64,000 bases of DNA from Phaeodactylum tricornutum CCAP 1055/1. Taxonomy: Eukaryota; Bacillariophyta; Bacillariophyceae; Surirellales; Neidiaceae. Below are positions 10,782 to 21,188 of the stretch, one piece after another. Below the pieces are notes generated by a model. The model was not told the DNA's origin, searched no databases, and saw only the letters and a list, made by a program, of their open reading frames with translations. Positions within the stretch are counted from its first letter, which is position 1; every line of letters starts with the position of its first letter. The stretch lies in the NCBI RefSeq assembly GCF_000150955.2, contig NC_011671.1, positions 434,001 through 498,000 on the forward strand, in the 5' to 3' direction. Both the position numbers and the translations under genes were made by a program.

Positions 10782-13383
10782 ATGTCCAGCAACCACGATT
10801 CTTCCAGTGACACGACAAATGGTGGCATCACGCCGAGTAGGCTCGAGCTCTCACTAAACCCAATAGACGGCTCTCTCCAGACAGCGCCTCTCAGCTCAGT
10901 ACTGCTCGCGTCGACGGATTCTCTGTACTCTGATTTGTACAACATGGCACACGGAGAACTAGATGTCACTTCCGCTACGGTACATGCAGAGGATGCCGAT
11001 GCCAATCAGCAGGACGAAGATGATACTCAACCAATGCATCCGCAGCCTCAACACCAACTAAAGAAAGAGCGCATGTCAAATCTATCCTTCGCCCAAAGAC
11101 GTCACGAGCTCGCTTGGCGTCTATCGCAACACGCCAAATCCGTGCAACACGTTTCGGCCTTATGCGCTGCCTCAAGCGTTTCTGATATCGCCACAACGGT
11201 ACGAGTCTCGTCGGCAGCCCTCCAACATGCCCGGACTGCCTGGGTACAGGCCGATGAAGCACAAGATGCCTTGTACTTCTTCCACGCCCAATTATTCCCG
11301 GCGCGAGCAGCCCCGCACGACGTTTACGGCGCTCTGGATATTCTCTTGCAAGGCAGGTGGTATGACTTGCCCAAAGACCTGCGTCTCTCTGTAGATCGAT
11401 ACGAAACGTCCAAAGAAAGCCTAGAATCCCGAACAGAGATAGAAAAGTGTTGGCATTTGGTTGTTCGGGACAAGCTACTGCGTGGTGAGGTTGGTTGGAT
11501 GAAGCGACAAGAAATAACTTCGTTGTGGCAAGTCTCTTTACGGGGTGGGACGGTCCGCTTAACTCAAGGAAATCCGAAAGCATTGGGAACTTCTTCCACT
11601 CTTTCCCATCCGATCGAGGCCATTTTAACCGTCCTCTCAACAAACGATGATCCAGAATGGACGTTGTTGTCGATTGAAGTAAAAGTACAAGCAAAGACAG
11701 GGGAATTCAATCATCAGCTGGAGACTTCCAATCGGCAACGGTATGACTTACATAGACTCGCTGCTCTCTCCATGAGTCGCGAAGAAGCATTGATGCGAAA
11801 GGAAAGAGAAAATGATAAAAGCAAGGAAAAACCTGCAGTGGCCCGACCTTTGCATCGTTTATTTCAGGTTGTCCACAACTTTTCTCTTTCGTGGCAGCTA
11901 GAAGTGTTGTCTGCACAAGCCCAGGCCTTGAGGCGGGGCGTCTGGGCCGCAACAATGCTATCTTCCTATCCCATAACCGTGACACCAGTACGCTTTTTTG
12001 ACAATGAGGAAGGAATATTGGGCGCCGTGTCCATTTCGTTTTGGAAAGTGGATGACACATACGGTCCACCTTCAATTTCCGACTTGGCTTTGGACAAACG
12101 AAGTGAAAGTACCAACGGATTTCTAGGCACCAAGCATTACGGCAAAGTTACGAGCCAATTGACCTTAACTATTCGAGCCGAACCCGATGCCGGTATCAAA
12201 GTTTCCTTGAGTGGAGCTGCCGGAATTTCAGGCTTAATTGCAACTCAAGCCAACCTGAGAAGTACTGCTCGCGATCTCTTAGAAGCCTCCTCAAATCCCT
12301 TCTGTTTATCCGCGAGTGATGCTTTACTTGCAGCCACACGTTTGTGTGCCGAACAAAAATGCTGGGCCGTAGTGGATGCCCTGCAACCTCCTAAATCTTC
12401 TTTCTTTTTACCCTCCTGGATTTTTCTTGCTGTAGATGGGGGGAGCATCGCTGTGAAGGTCAAAATCCATTACCATGGTATTACTGAATCTTCTCCCTCG
12501 AGTGTTCTTCCGGTTATATTTCGGCTAGTTTGCGACGCAAGGACAGGCTCCTTTGTCCCAACCTTCCCGCGGAGTACATCGATGCTTCGGAATCTTGCAA
12601 GCAACGAGACATACTCAAGTGAAGCGATGGCATTGCAGATCGCGGGCTTACCTCCAAATCGTCGACGCGCAGCTGGCGCGCGATTCAGTGGAAGGGTCGT
12701 GAAAGACGCTTTTGATGGTTTGACTCGAACAATGAACCTGTTGGGCCAGCGGGTCGGTGTTGGTGTGTACTGGGATGACATTGATGACAAGGCGCCTTCT
12801 CTTCGAGACCGATCGATTCAGTCTGCATGTTGTGACGTTCGTGTGTCCATGACCAAATGCTGTGGAATGACAGCACTATATGGGGTTGCTCCGCTTGCTT
12901 TAGGAAGTGCCACGGGGCTAGACGCACAGCCTGATATGTAAGCTTCTATTGCAAGGTGTTCTTTGTCATACTCCACTCACATTTCTACTTATCAATCGTA
13001 GGGCCGGAGGTGCTATAGATATGATAGAAAGTATCTCATTTCTCGGTGCACCTCCTGTGAGTATCGTGATCGATCAAGAGCTTGTGGAGAAATCTTCGAC
13101 AACGTCAGATGGGATCAGCAAGAAAACGGCATTTCTAGAGCAATCGCTATATGCGATCGCGTGTGGATCAACAACAGAATCGTTGACTCTATATCCTTTA
13201 AGTGTGTCTGTTGAGCTTGGCTCCCCGACCACAGGTATGTTTCTATCGTGATGATTTGTTTATGATTTAATGGTTGCGATCCTCATAGAATGCCTTTATG
13301 TTAGCTACTTGCCTGAAAAGTTGCTCTCTCTTGGCGTTTGGAGGGCACACAGTATCCAACGCTTTCGAGACTCCCAACGATAG
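10782..13383 (+). CDS. MED14: Mediator complex subunit 14 (MED14/Rgr1) homologue (3 exons)
   Basis: Exons 10782-12937, 13002-13234 and 13289-13383 give about 827 residues. The introns are 64 bases (GTAAGC...CGTAG) and 54 bases (GTATGT...CATAG), and both keep the frame. MED14 is the backbone subunit that holds the head, middle and tail of Mediator, the RNA polymerase II coactivator. The best match is the N-terminal Med14 domain at about residues 104-205: 'QRRHELAWRLSQHAKSVQ', a helical stretch, 'ADEAQDALYFFHAQL' and 'YGALDILLQGRWYDLP', which corresponds to the family's 'A..VL..G.Y..LP' signature. The rest is poorly conserved, as is usual for this subunit. The protein is shorter than the animal form. 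The third exon is short and its frame choice rests only on the splice signals. Confidence 0.8.
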
Positions 13384-13532
13384 GTACATTAAAGCCAAGG
13401 TAAATGGCAGTCAAAGCATCGACTGCCGTGAAGATGTGCTTTTTGAGATCGAAAGGTTTGCTAATATTCTGCAGATTTCAGATATTTCAACGATGGAGTT
13501 TGAATCATAACTAGTCATATAACAATCTTGGA

Positions 13533-16500
13533 TCAGCTAGATTCCCCCATCCTTTTCATAAGCGCATGTAGCTCCTTGATGATATCGATGAATCTAAGAC
13601 GATCTTGAGGATTTTCTGCCCAGCATTTCACCATAATGTCCTTCCAAGGGCAGTCAAGCGGTATAGGAGGCCGTAGATTTTCGTTTGCGACTTTTGCGAT
13701 AATCTGGGTCGTCTCCAAGCCTTGGTACACCTCTTCCCGAGTAGCCAGTTCCCACAAAATAATTCCGAAGCCATATACATCACTGAATTCGGAGGCGCGG
13801 GCGTGATTGATTACTTCAGGCGCCAGCCAGCATGCTGTTCCAACACCATGGGTCATAGTCTTCGAACCCGATAACGTTGCCCTAGCCGATCCCCAATCTC
13901 CGATCTTCGCAATGATCGTTGAATGCGTGTCCATCTTTTCGTATTGGTCATTGTGCGTGCGACCGCGATTCTGCTTTTCAGATGCAACACTACTGTCCTC
14001 TGCATTTGTGAACGTTTCATGAACGAAAATATTATGGCTCTTCAAGTCTCTGTGAAGAATTGGAGGAATTTGACTGTGCAAATATGCCATTCCCTCAGCT
14101 ACTTGGAGGATAAGGTTGATTCTTGTCTCAACTGAGAGAATCCGATCGTTATCGTCAAGCAATTGGCGAAGACTGCCAAGTGAACATAGCTCACTTACAA
14201 TCCAAATGGCCTGTGCAGTCAAGCAGCACCCAAAAAGCTGCAGCACGTTTGGATGTCGAAGGATTGCCATCATGCCGGCTTCACCTATAATCTCTTCGAT
14301 GATCTCTTGCTGCATGACTGATTTTCCAGCAACCGCAGCCTGAGCGAACCCGAACTCCTTCACTGCGACACTCGCAGTTCCCCAGCGAGCACTCCATACC
14401 CGACCGAAGTTCCCTTCACCAATGATTCTATGAATTTCAATCTCTTTTGGGTCAATTGTCGTCAAAAGCTGTGCATGCTGTACATGACGAGTTTTCATGG
14501 CGCGCTCATATGCTTCTCTAAGCGACGGGTTTTCAATAGCATTGTAAGTCAGAGTATCAAGAGTGAATCCACGGAACTCGTTCTCTCTCTTTTGCAAAGG
14601 AAACACGGCTGCGGAAATATTGCGATTGCAAAGGAGCGCCCCGATTACCCCCAAAACGCAACCGATAGAGACACAGTAAACAACTATAGTGACGTTGATG
14701 GACCCTCCACCACCAGAGGTGTTTTTATCGTCCTCTTTAGGCATCATCTGCGATATTGCCATAATTGCACCGCGGACTGAATCGTCAGAAATGACCTCTA
14801 CGATAGGAACAAGTACCGGCTGGTAGTCCTTCATATTTAGCATCCGGTGCTCATCTCTCGTACTTTCTGTCGCTAGCTCATATGACCACTTAGCGACAAG
14901 ATTGTCACCGGCGACGAACACAGTTCCATCAAACGAACCGAATCCATTAGCAAGAGCGTGAAGAGGTTCATCGTGCCCCATGAAGCCCGGTAGCCATGTC
15001 CAGTTAAACTCATGATAATGCTGCTTCTCAACAATCACTTCTTCATCTTCACCTTCGGTCTCGTGCTCTCGAGTTCTAAGGGCTGCCTTCAGCAACGCAA
15101 TGGTGTAAGGATGCTCACTGTCAGGCCATGTCGTGGAACTAGTCGTTTTTCCAGCCACCATTAAACCATAAGGCGTTAGCAGCATGTTTCCGCCACCTGA
15201 TGGCTGAACCGTGTGCTTTGCATCTGCCAAACATGTCCACCGATTATAATCAATCTCGTACGCTGCCAAGCCTTCGCAGATTTCATATGATGCCGTTAAC
15301 CTCTCGAAAGATCCCATTACATATAGAACCCCACTTTCTTCGTCAAGCTGCAAAGCAGTCCCGACTCCATCCTGCGAAATGTTTCGCATCGAGAGACCCC
15401 CTCCAGGATGTGCAACCAAGTGCCCGGTATCGTAATCATAGACAGCCAAACCCGCGGGAACATTCCGTCCATCAACAGCATTGAACTTTCCAGCAACGTG
15501 TAGCTGTCTGCGCTTGGAGTCCCAAGCCAGGGCCAAAACTGTTACGGTGCACCAACTGCAAGTAATTTGGCCGACATTCAGAGGCATCCAAACTTGCTCA
15601 ACAGCGTTGAAATGAGCGATGTTGAAAATCTTGACAAACTCGTGGCGTTCCCCATTCCAAACCTGGGTCTGAAATGAACCAGCAACGTACACATCTTGGG
15701 GACCGGCCAAGGCAGCTGTTGTAATCTTCATGCCTTTGGAGAGGGCTGAATTACACAGTCCTTCGCCCACTTTGGAGAGCTGTAGCCCATTCCACATCCC
15801 AACAGAGCAGTATGTGACCTGAGAATTCCGATATGTGGTATCGAAAGCTCCTACAACGATGAGTTCACCGGAGCCTACTTGTTCTTTGGTTGGCGACGAT
15901 TGAGACGCCGATATTGAGGAGATTCGCGTTCTGGTACCAGTTTCTGATAACGAATTTGTCAACGAAGTGGATGGATGCGATTGGGACTGTACAATTGTGT
16001 GGTTCGCAAGGAGATTGTAGACTTCACCTCCAGAATATGAATTGTATAAGGACAGCTGGATTCGCTCCGTCAGGCTCCATTCCCCCGTTTTCAGGTCGTA
16101 TTGCGCAATATTACAAGGCCCTTCTTCGACCGTCATTTTACCCGCGATCACGAGGGTGGCATCATGATTGCGAGACGACGAAGACGCTTCTGTCGTCCTC
16201 CTTGTTGCTTGAGGAAGAGAAGACGAATAATTTGTTTCATTGTAAGCTTTCGATGCTGCCAAATCGAAAAGATCCAAATAAAATTGTATCGCAACTGCCG
16301 GATCAAACCATTGGTTCCGGATTCGAGTGCATGATCTACCAGCACAGGGACTATGGAAAACCTCGTGATCATTTTCATAAAGGAGAAGCAGTAGTGCCAA
16401 CATCATGCAAAGAAATCCTCCGACAACGGTTCCTCTTCGTATCCGTCGTACCTCCACCTCATAGAAGCTTGTTGTTCGCTCCTCCAAGATAAATCCCAAA

Positions 16501-16709
16501 TCCTTTCTGCAATCGGTTGTTAGTCCCATGTACGGGACAAAGATTTCTCTGGAACCACAATCCGATATGGACAGGGGAGTGTAGCAACATGATGACGATT
16601 CTGAGGAAGACAAAGCTACCGCCTGGTCCTCCTTTGCGACACCAGCAGGAATCTTTGAATCATACGAAAGCATGACCCGATAATTTCCGTCAACTGTTTT
16701 GCCGGACAT
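13533..16709 (-). CDS. receptor-like protein kinase with an extracellular Rax2/Kelch-type propeller
   Basis: A single-exon protein of 1058 residues. A short Ser-rich N-terminus precedes a transmembrane helix at about 93-111. Residues about 170-640 form a beta-propeller-like region with repeated blade motifs 'VVGAFDTTYRN', 'VYVAGSFQTQVWNG', 'LHVAGKFNAVDGRN' and 'LYVMGSFERL', resembling the cortical marker Rax2 and Kelch/galactose-oxidase propellers. A second transmembrane helix lies at about 670-692. The kinase domain (about 753-1050) is of the tyrosine-kinase-like group: glycine loop 'IGEGNFGRVW', the Lys in 'VAVKEF' near 783, catalytic 'HRDLKSHN' near 883 and the APE-equivalent 'WLAPEV'. The metal-binding DFG is DWG here; its Asp is kept, so activity is plausible. 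There is a low-complexity insert before DWG. Two membrane spans would place the propeller outside the cell or in the ER lumen and the kinase in the cytosol. The ligand is unknown. Confidence 0.85.
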   Translation of the reverse strand: MSGKTVDGNYRVMLSYDSKIPAGVAKEDQAVALSSSESSSCCYTPLSISDCGSREIFVPYMGLTTDCRKDLGFILEERTTSFYEVEVRRIRRGTVVGGFLCMMLALLLLLYENDHEVFHSPCAGRSCTRIRNQWFDPAVAIQFYLDLFDLAASKAYNETNYSSSLPQATRRTTEASSSSRNHDATLVIAGKMTVEEGPCNIAQYDLKTGEWSLTERIQLSLYNSYSGGEVYNLLANHTIVQSQSHPSTSLTNSLSETGTRTRISSISASQSSPTKEQVGSGELIVVGAFDTTYRNSQVTYCSVGMWNGLQLSKVGEGLCNSALSKGMKITTAALAGPQDVYVAGSFQTQVWNGERHEFVKIFNIAHFNAVEQVWMPLNVGQITCSWCTVTVLALAWDSKRRQLHVAGKFNAVDGRNVPAGLAVYDYDTGHLVAHPGGGLSMRNISQDGVGTALQLDEESGVLYVMGSFERLTASYEICEGLAAYEIDYNRWTCLADAKHTVQPSGGGNMLLTPYGLMVAGKTTSSTTWPDSEHPYTIALLKAALRTREHETEGEDEEVIVEKQHYHEFNWTWLPGFMGHDEPLHALANGFGSFDGTVFVAGDNLVAKWSYELATESTRDEHRMLNMKDYQPVLVPIVEVISDDSVRGAIMAISQMMPKEDDKNTSGGGGSINVTIVVYCVSIGCVLGVIGALLCNRNISAAVFPLQKRENEFRGFTLDTLTYNAIENPSLREAYERAMKTRHVQHAQLLTTIDPKEIEIHRIIGEGNFGRVWSARWGTASVAVKEFGFAQAAVAGKSVMQQEIIEEIIGEAGMMAILRHPNVLQLFGCCLTAQAIWIVSELCSLGSLRQLLDDNDRILSVETRINLILQVAEGMAYLHSQIPPILHRDLKSHNIFVHETFTNAEDSSVASEKQNRGRTHNDQYEKMDTHSTIIAKIGDWGSARATLSGSKTMTHGVGTACWLAPEVINHARASEFSDVYGFGIILWELATREEVYQGLETTQIIAKVANENLRPPIPLDCPWKDIMVKCWAENPQDRLRFIDIIKELHALMKRMGESS

Positions 16710-17531
16710 TACAGTTAGCTTGCTGCCAAATTGACACCTCCGACAAAAGAGATTTCAAACTCGTGTTATGAATCCGATGAAGATTAGAACCAGAACAACA
16801 GTTCTCCGTCGAAAGCTCCTCAACAAATTTCCCGCCGTTGATACTCGATACAATTCACCCAATTCGACAAATACGCAAGGTGTAAAAACGGTTGTAATGT
16901 TGTTCGATTGAAACGGCGAAGATCGAGTCGAAAGACGAAAGCGGCACAAGCGGACCAGACTTCACTCGAGTGAACAAAACCCTCGGTGTTAACAGTAAGT
17001 GATGTCGTCCTGTCGCACATTCCGTGACGCAAGGGGGTGTCAAAGAAACGGGGCAGGAAACGATGTCACAACGATTCAGACGGTACTGTTATCAACAAGT
17101 ATTCGATGTAGCTCGAAGGCACAACCGACACTTCTATAGTATACATTTGTCTGTGTCATATTTGTTAATAGAGGATAATTAAAAATTAATCTCAACTGTC
17201 GTCGTATTGGCTGGCTGAATGGATAAGTATTCTCACAGTCAGTTTCAGACATTTCGCCGTATCGGGTAATCAATGTTTACTATGAAAATATTCCTTCTCC
17301 AAAAGTACCTGCTAAGGCAGATTAATGAGCTGCTAAGCTAGGCTGCAAAACCATTTACTGCTATCTTCTATAGATGCTAGGAATCCTGAGAAGCACCTTG
17401 TTTTTGGCAAGGATGATTAAATTACTTCGTTGTGATAAGCGAATAAGGTCATTCCACCAGAAAACCCAAAGCAAGTTGCCGTTCTACGTAAGGAATATGG
17501 AACTCGGTGCCGATAAGAGGAACCTTCCGTC
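16710..17531. other. intergenic stretch upstream of the kinase gene
   Basis: This holds the kinase promoter. An exact TTAACAGTAA at 16989-16998 lies 280 bases upstream of its start, and an exact TCACAGTCA is at 17233-17241. The short open frames at 16755-17043 and 17076-17273 look like noise. Confidence 0.5.
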
Positions 17532-18162
17532 TTATTGATATTCGGCAGGTAGCCGAAACTTCGAGGCCGACTCCACAGCTTGTCCGTCCATGTATAGAAG
17601 TCCTGTTATTGGCATATGATCCCACTGCAGCTGAAGTGTCACGTCTTTGCCCCGCAGTTGATCCGATTGATCGCTTAGAGCGTATTTAACGAACACATTC
17701 TTTTCGTCAATGACCTTTTCGTCGTCGGCCTCTACAATCTTATCCCATAACACAATTTGATTATTTCGTCCTTCCGTTTCGTAAATTGCCACTACATAAA
17801 CAAACAATTGCTTTATGTTCCAGTGAAAGGCCGGTGCCAGGTCCACCATGAGATCAAATGAAAGCAACGCCCTATCGTAGCCGCCATGGCTTTTGAGTGA
17901 CCGCAACGTGTTCAGCTTTAGAACTTCGACAACTAAATTAAGTAGTAAACATTCGTATTCGAACATGACGTATATTTGTGAGATACGGCGTGAAGTAATA
18001 AGCCTTTCCGACTCTAACGGCCACACGCGCATGCTCGTTCTTACCTGGCTTGTGTCGTAGAGAGTGGCCGAGCTTGGACAAAGCGGCCAGACACGAGAAT
18101 CCGAGCAGGGCCGTCAATCCAAAGAAGACGACCGCATTCAGTCGAACCCAAACGGTATGCAT
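17532..18162 (-). CDS. SPCS3: signal peptidase complex subunit 3 (SPC3/SPCS3; 2 exons)
   Basis: Exons 18162-18045 and 17932-17532 are joined over a 112-base intron (GTAAGA...TTTAG), giving about 172 residues, the family's usual size. This is the ER membrane subunit of signal peptidase, which removes signal peptides from secretory proteins. Exon 1 supplies a single N-terminal transmembrane helix ('LNAVVFFGLTALLGFSCLAA', about residues 8-27). Exon 2 supplies the lumenal domain: 'LLSFDLMVDLAPAFHWNIKQ', 'LFVYVVAIYE', 'NQIVLWDKIV' and 'LRGKDVTLQLQW', all conserved in SPC22/23. The splice site restores the join between the helix and the 'VVEVLKLNTLRSL' strand. An alternative start inside the intron (18032) would lose the membrane helix, so I reject it. 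Confidence 0.92.
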
Positions 18163-18675
18163 TATGACTTAATACTGGCGCTGCCAAGATAATCAGCGTG
18201 TCGTTTGGTGCATGAAGCAGGAAAAGGCGCTGGTCTCCGTTTCTCCTTGGTGCTGACATGAAGGAAGGGTGATCCGTGGAAGTTTGCTTAGCCTGGTGAT
18301 TCCACGTGGAATTTGATCTACCGCATCGGTCAGCAGTGGATAACAAATAATAGATAGCATTCCATTTACGGTGCTTCGTGTCTTTGTTTTTGAAGAGGAT
18401 ACAATTGATACCTGTAAATTTGAAGACATGATATTTTAAGTTGTCGTTTTTGTGTCACATAGTGTTCAGCTCTTTTGGTTCGCGTTTCCAGGATCGCGCG
18501 AGTCGCTCCGCAGCTGCAAACAGATGCCTTCTGTTTTTGTTGCATGCGGTCAAGAGACAATCTATCAGCAAAAGCAAAGCGAACGCTGGCTCAGCCTATC
18601 ACACGACCTCGCAATCATCCATGGCAAAAAAAAACTGACAGATTGTGGTAGGCGAGCCAAATTTTAGAAAAGACC
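18163..18675. other. divergent promoter region
   Basis: This lies between the signal peptidase subunit gene (minus) and a plastid protein gene (plus). Small open frames on both strands overlap one another and resemble nothing. No gene is seen. Confidence 0.45.
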
Positions 18676-20096
18676 ATGGCTAAGATACCGGTTTTTCTGC
18701 TGCATCTTCTGCTGCTGATCGACGGCCATGCTTTTGCTCCTCTTCCATCTGTGAGCTCGCGACGCGTTGTTGCTCTTAGAGAAGGCACACTACCTTCAGA
18801 CAATGATACAACTACCAACATTCGACAAGATATCGAAGCGATGCGTCAAGAAGCCATGCAACGTCTCGACGCCTTATCCGAGCAAATGGAAGATCTGAAG
18901 AGAGAGAACCAGTGCTACCATGAGCAGGAGTCTAATCACTACGTATCTACTGCCAGAACACCTACAGCCAGTGCACCGTCGTCCACAGCCCTAGGCAGTA
19001 TGAAAGACAAAGTACCGGCACAAGACATACCGGTCAGCGAATTGACAACCAATAGCGAAACTTCTTCAAAGCAGCTAGAAACGGACAACATTTTGAAATC
19101 ACACACCTCCAAGGCCCTTGAAAGCAAGAACACATTGCCCACCACGAGCAAACCTCGTCGTCTAGACCTTTTAGACAATACTCGCGTAAGTAGAAGGACG
19201 AAATTTCGCTTCGTAGAAGTTGTTCCCGAATACAATGATCTTCCCCCAGAATCTTACCTCCTGTTCGAATTGTTCTTCTGCACTTTTCAAATATATAGTG
19301 GAAGCTAGTATTTAATATTGGCCGTGAGACGGGAACCTGGATGCCGGCTGGCTGGGGTGCATCTGGCAAACGCCTGTGCTTTCAAGTAGTGGCTGACCTG
19401 AGCAGCGACCCCTTGTATGATACTGAAGACTTTTTCCACGGAAGCTCCGGTGGCAAAGTTCTCAACGTGAAGGATGCTTTTGTTTTGCCACACGGAAACG
19501 TTGGTCGTCGACCCGTCAAAGTTAAATCGACCGGCGGTTACAAGGTTGTAGCGGGACAAGGACCAATGGGGACAGATGTGGTGCGTATGTACGTTGAACT
19601 CGAGGAAGCTATTTTTGCAGGGGGGAATAAAGAGTTGTACTGCCCCGCTGGACGCGTATACGGAACTTGCGGATACTTCCCCATGGAATCCTTCCAGCAT
19701 AATCTCGACCAACCAGGCTGCAAGGATGCTTGTGCTAGAGAATATCACGCTGTCTTGAGAGAGTACGAAGTTCTGCAAGCAAGTATGCAGGAAGATTCCC
19801 GAGTGTTTGCTCTGGAGAAAATTAAAATGATGAAAACCTTGTATGATAAGAAAAGGCAGCTCCAGGATACTGCGAAGCGTCTACAACAAGCCCGGCAGAG
19901 GGAGCCGGAGCGAGCCCAACTACGATTGTCGCGAAACGGAGATGTGGCTCTATCGCGGGAAGGGGGCGTTTGTTGCAAGGTGCACAAGGGGCTGGCACTT
20001 GAATATCACATTCTCGGCCGTATGGAGCTAGGATCCATTGATGTTCGCAACGAGCATGATGAATACGAAGACCTGGTACACGGATTACATCCTTAG
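18676..20096 (+). CDS. plastid-targeted protein with an unnamed conserved domain (2 exons)
   Basis: Exons 18676-19185 and 19299-20096 are joined in phase 0 over a 113-base intron (donor GTAAGT, acceptor after a pyrimidine-rich tract ending ATATATAG), giving about 435 residues. The N-terminus is a clear bipartite plastid leader: hydrophobic residues 4-17, then 'GHAFAPLP' with the conserved Phe. Residues 40-170 are a coiled coil (EAMRQEAMQRLDALSEQMED) and a Ser/Thr-rich linker. The junction creates 'WKLVFNIGRETGTWMPAGWG', the opening of a globular domain of about 180 residues that I have seen in algal plastid proteins but cannot name. The end contains a second basic coiled coil (about 300-380) and an acidic tail. 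Function is unknown. The splice is well supported because it restores this domain's first strand. Confidence 0.75.
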
Positions 20097-20192
20097 AGTA
20101 ATTCGGAACTGATGCGAATTTATTTTCCACCATAAGCATTCACTAATATGGAACACTGGGCTGTTCCTTAGTTTAAGATGTTTGAAACGCGT

Positions 20193-20708
20193 TTAAAATG
20201 AGTTCCGATACAGAGCTGCTTCGTCGGCCATTTCTTGTGCAGTCCGGTCTCTGCGATCCCCATCTTCTGGCACTTCAAGGCTCTGCACTGTCTTTTTCAG
20301 TTCTTGTCGCGGAGCCCATTCTTGCAATGAGTCGTAAATCTCGTCGTTCCTTTCCAAGTCACCCTCTACGCGGGGCAAAATGTGCACATGGACGTGAGGT
20401 ACCGATTGGCCAGCTTCCCGGCCGTCCTGGATGGCCACGTTGAAAGCGGTACAGCCGTAATGTGCCGTCAGCGCCTCTTGTACTTTTCTTGTCGTTAGCC
20501 ATAAATCTATGTATTCATCTTCCGGTAGATCCCTAAGTTTCGGGACAATCCGTTCGGGAATTACCAAAACATGGCCTGGTACGATGGGTCGTAGATTGAC
20601 AAAGGCGACAGACTTTTTTTCGGATCGAAAAAATACGCTAGCGGCGGGAATGCGAAATCGACCAAACAACGCATCACCTGGCTCTAGTATTGCGTCTGTC
20701 GAAGCCAT
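20193..20708 (-). CDS. FHIT: HIT-family diadenosine polyphosphate hydrolase, FHIT type
   Basis: A 171-residue protein from the ATG at 20708. FHIT cleaves diadenosine triphosphate to ADP and AMP. The fold is complete: 'VFFRSEKKSVAFVNLRPIVP' (about 25-44), 'PGHVLVIPER' (44-53), the FHIT-typical 'QDGREAGQSV' (94-103) and the catalytic histidine triad HVHVH at 105-109, followed by 'ILPR'. The C-terminus 'EMADEAALYRNSF' matches the end of animal FHIT. The frame stays open upstream to 20999, with further ATGs at 20915, 20867 and 20828. A longer form would carry a hydrophobic leader, so an organelle-targeted version cannot be excluded. Confidence 0.92.
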   Translation of the reverse strand: MASTDAILEPGDALFGRFRIPAASVFFRSEKKSVAFVNLRPIVPGHVLVIPERIVPKLRDLPEDEYIDLWLTTRKVQEALTAHYGCTAFNVAIQDGREAGQSVPHVHVHILPRVEGDLERNDEIYDSLQEWAPRQELKKTVQSLEVPEDGDRRDRTAQEMADEAALYRNSF

Positions 20709-21188
20709 GCTACGATGACTAAGTACTCTGGGAGATCTACGGATGGTGGTCGTATAGAATGCGGTGACGAAATATGGATGACTCTGAAAAAGGATTGTTC
20801 GACCAGGCAAAGAAGTGCTCGCAATCATGAAATGGGATAGCCAAACAACTAGTCGACCGATGGGCATCAGCACACAACAATTATCTCCACGAAGGGAGTA
20901 TAAGAGGATGAGCATACGTCTGCATGAGAGTGTGAGAAACGCTGGTCTAGCATCGTTCACAAGCAAGAATCGTGCAGAACTTGATTTGCCCTCTGACAAG
21001 ACAGCGCGTGGGATCCTCCTCGAACACTGTCAACAGTCGATACGCTGTTTGATCCAAATAATTTGTTTAAATTCAAACGGAATAGTTGCGCGAACATTGT
21101 GAATATTAACTTACCGCGAATGTTATGTGAGACACATACCCTTGGGCCTAACAGCAAATGCTATACCCAAGCTATATTCAGAGTCGTA
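20709..21188. other. spacer between FHIT and methyltransferase genes
   Basis: This is the upstream region of the FHIT gene, including a possible in-frame N-terminal extension (20709-20915), followed by the 3' flank of the methyltransferase gene. No other gene is visible. Confidence 0.4.

Noticed and set aside
13298-13510. 70-codon frame as an independent gene or alternative last MED14 exon
   Set aside because: The splice signals lead into a different frame that stops at 13383; this frame needs no intron and resembles nothing.
15890-16492. 200-codon plus-strand frame
   Set aside because: Antisense shadow of the receptor kinase gene.
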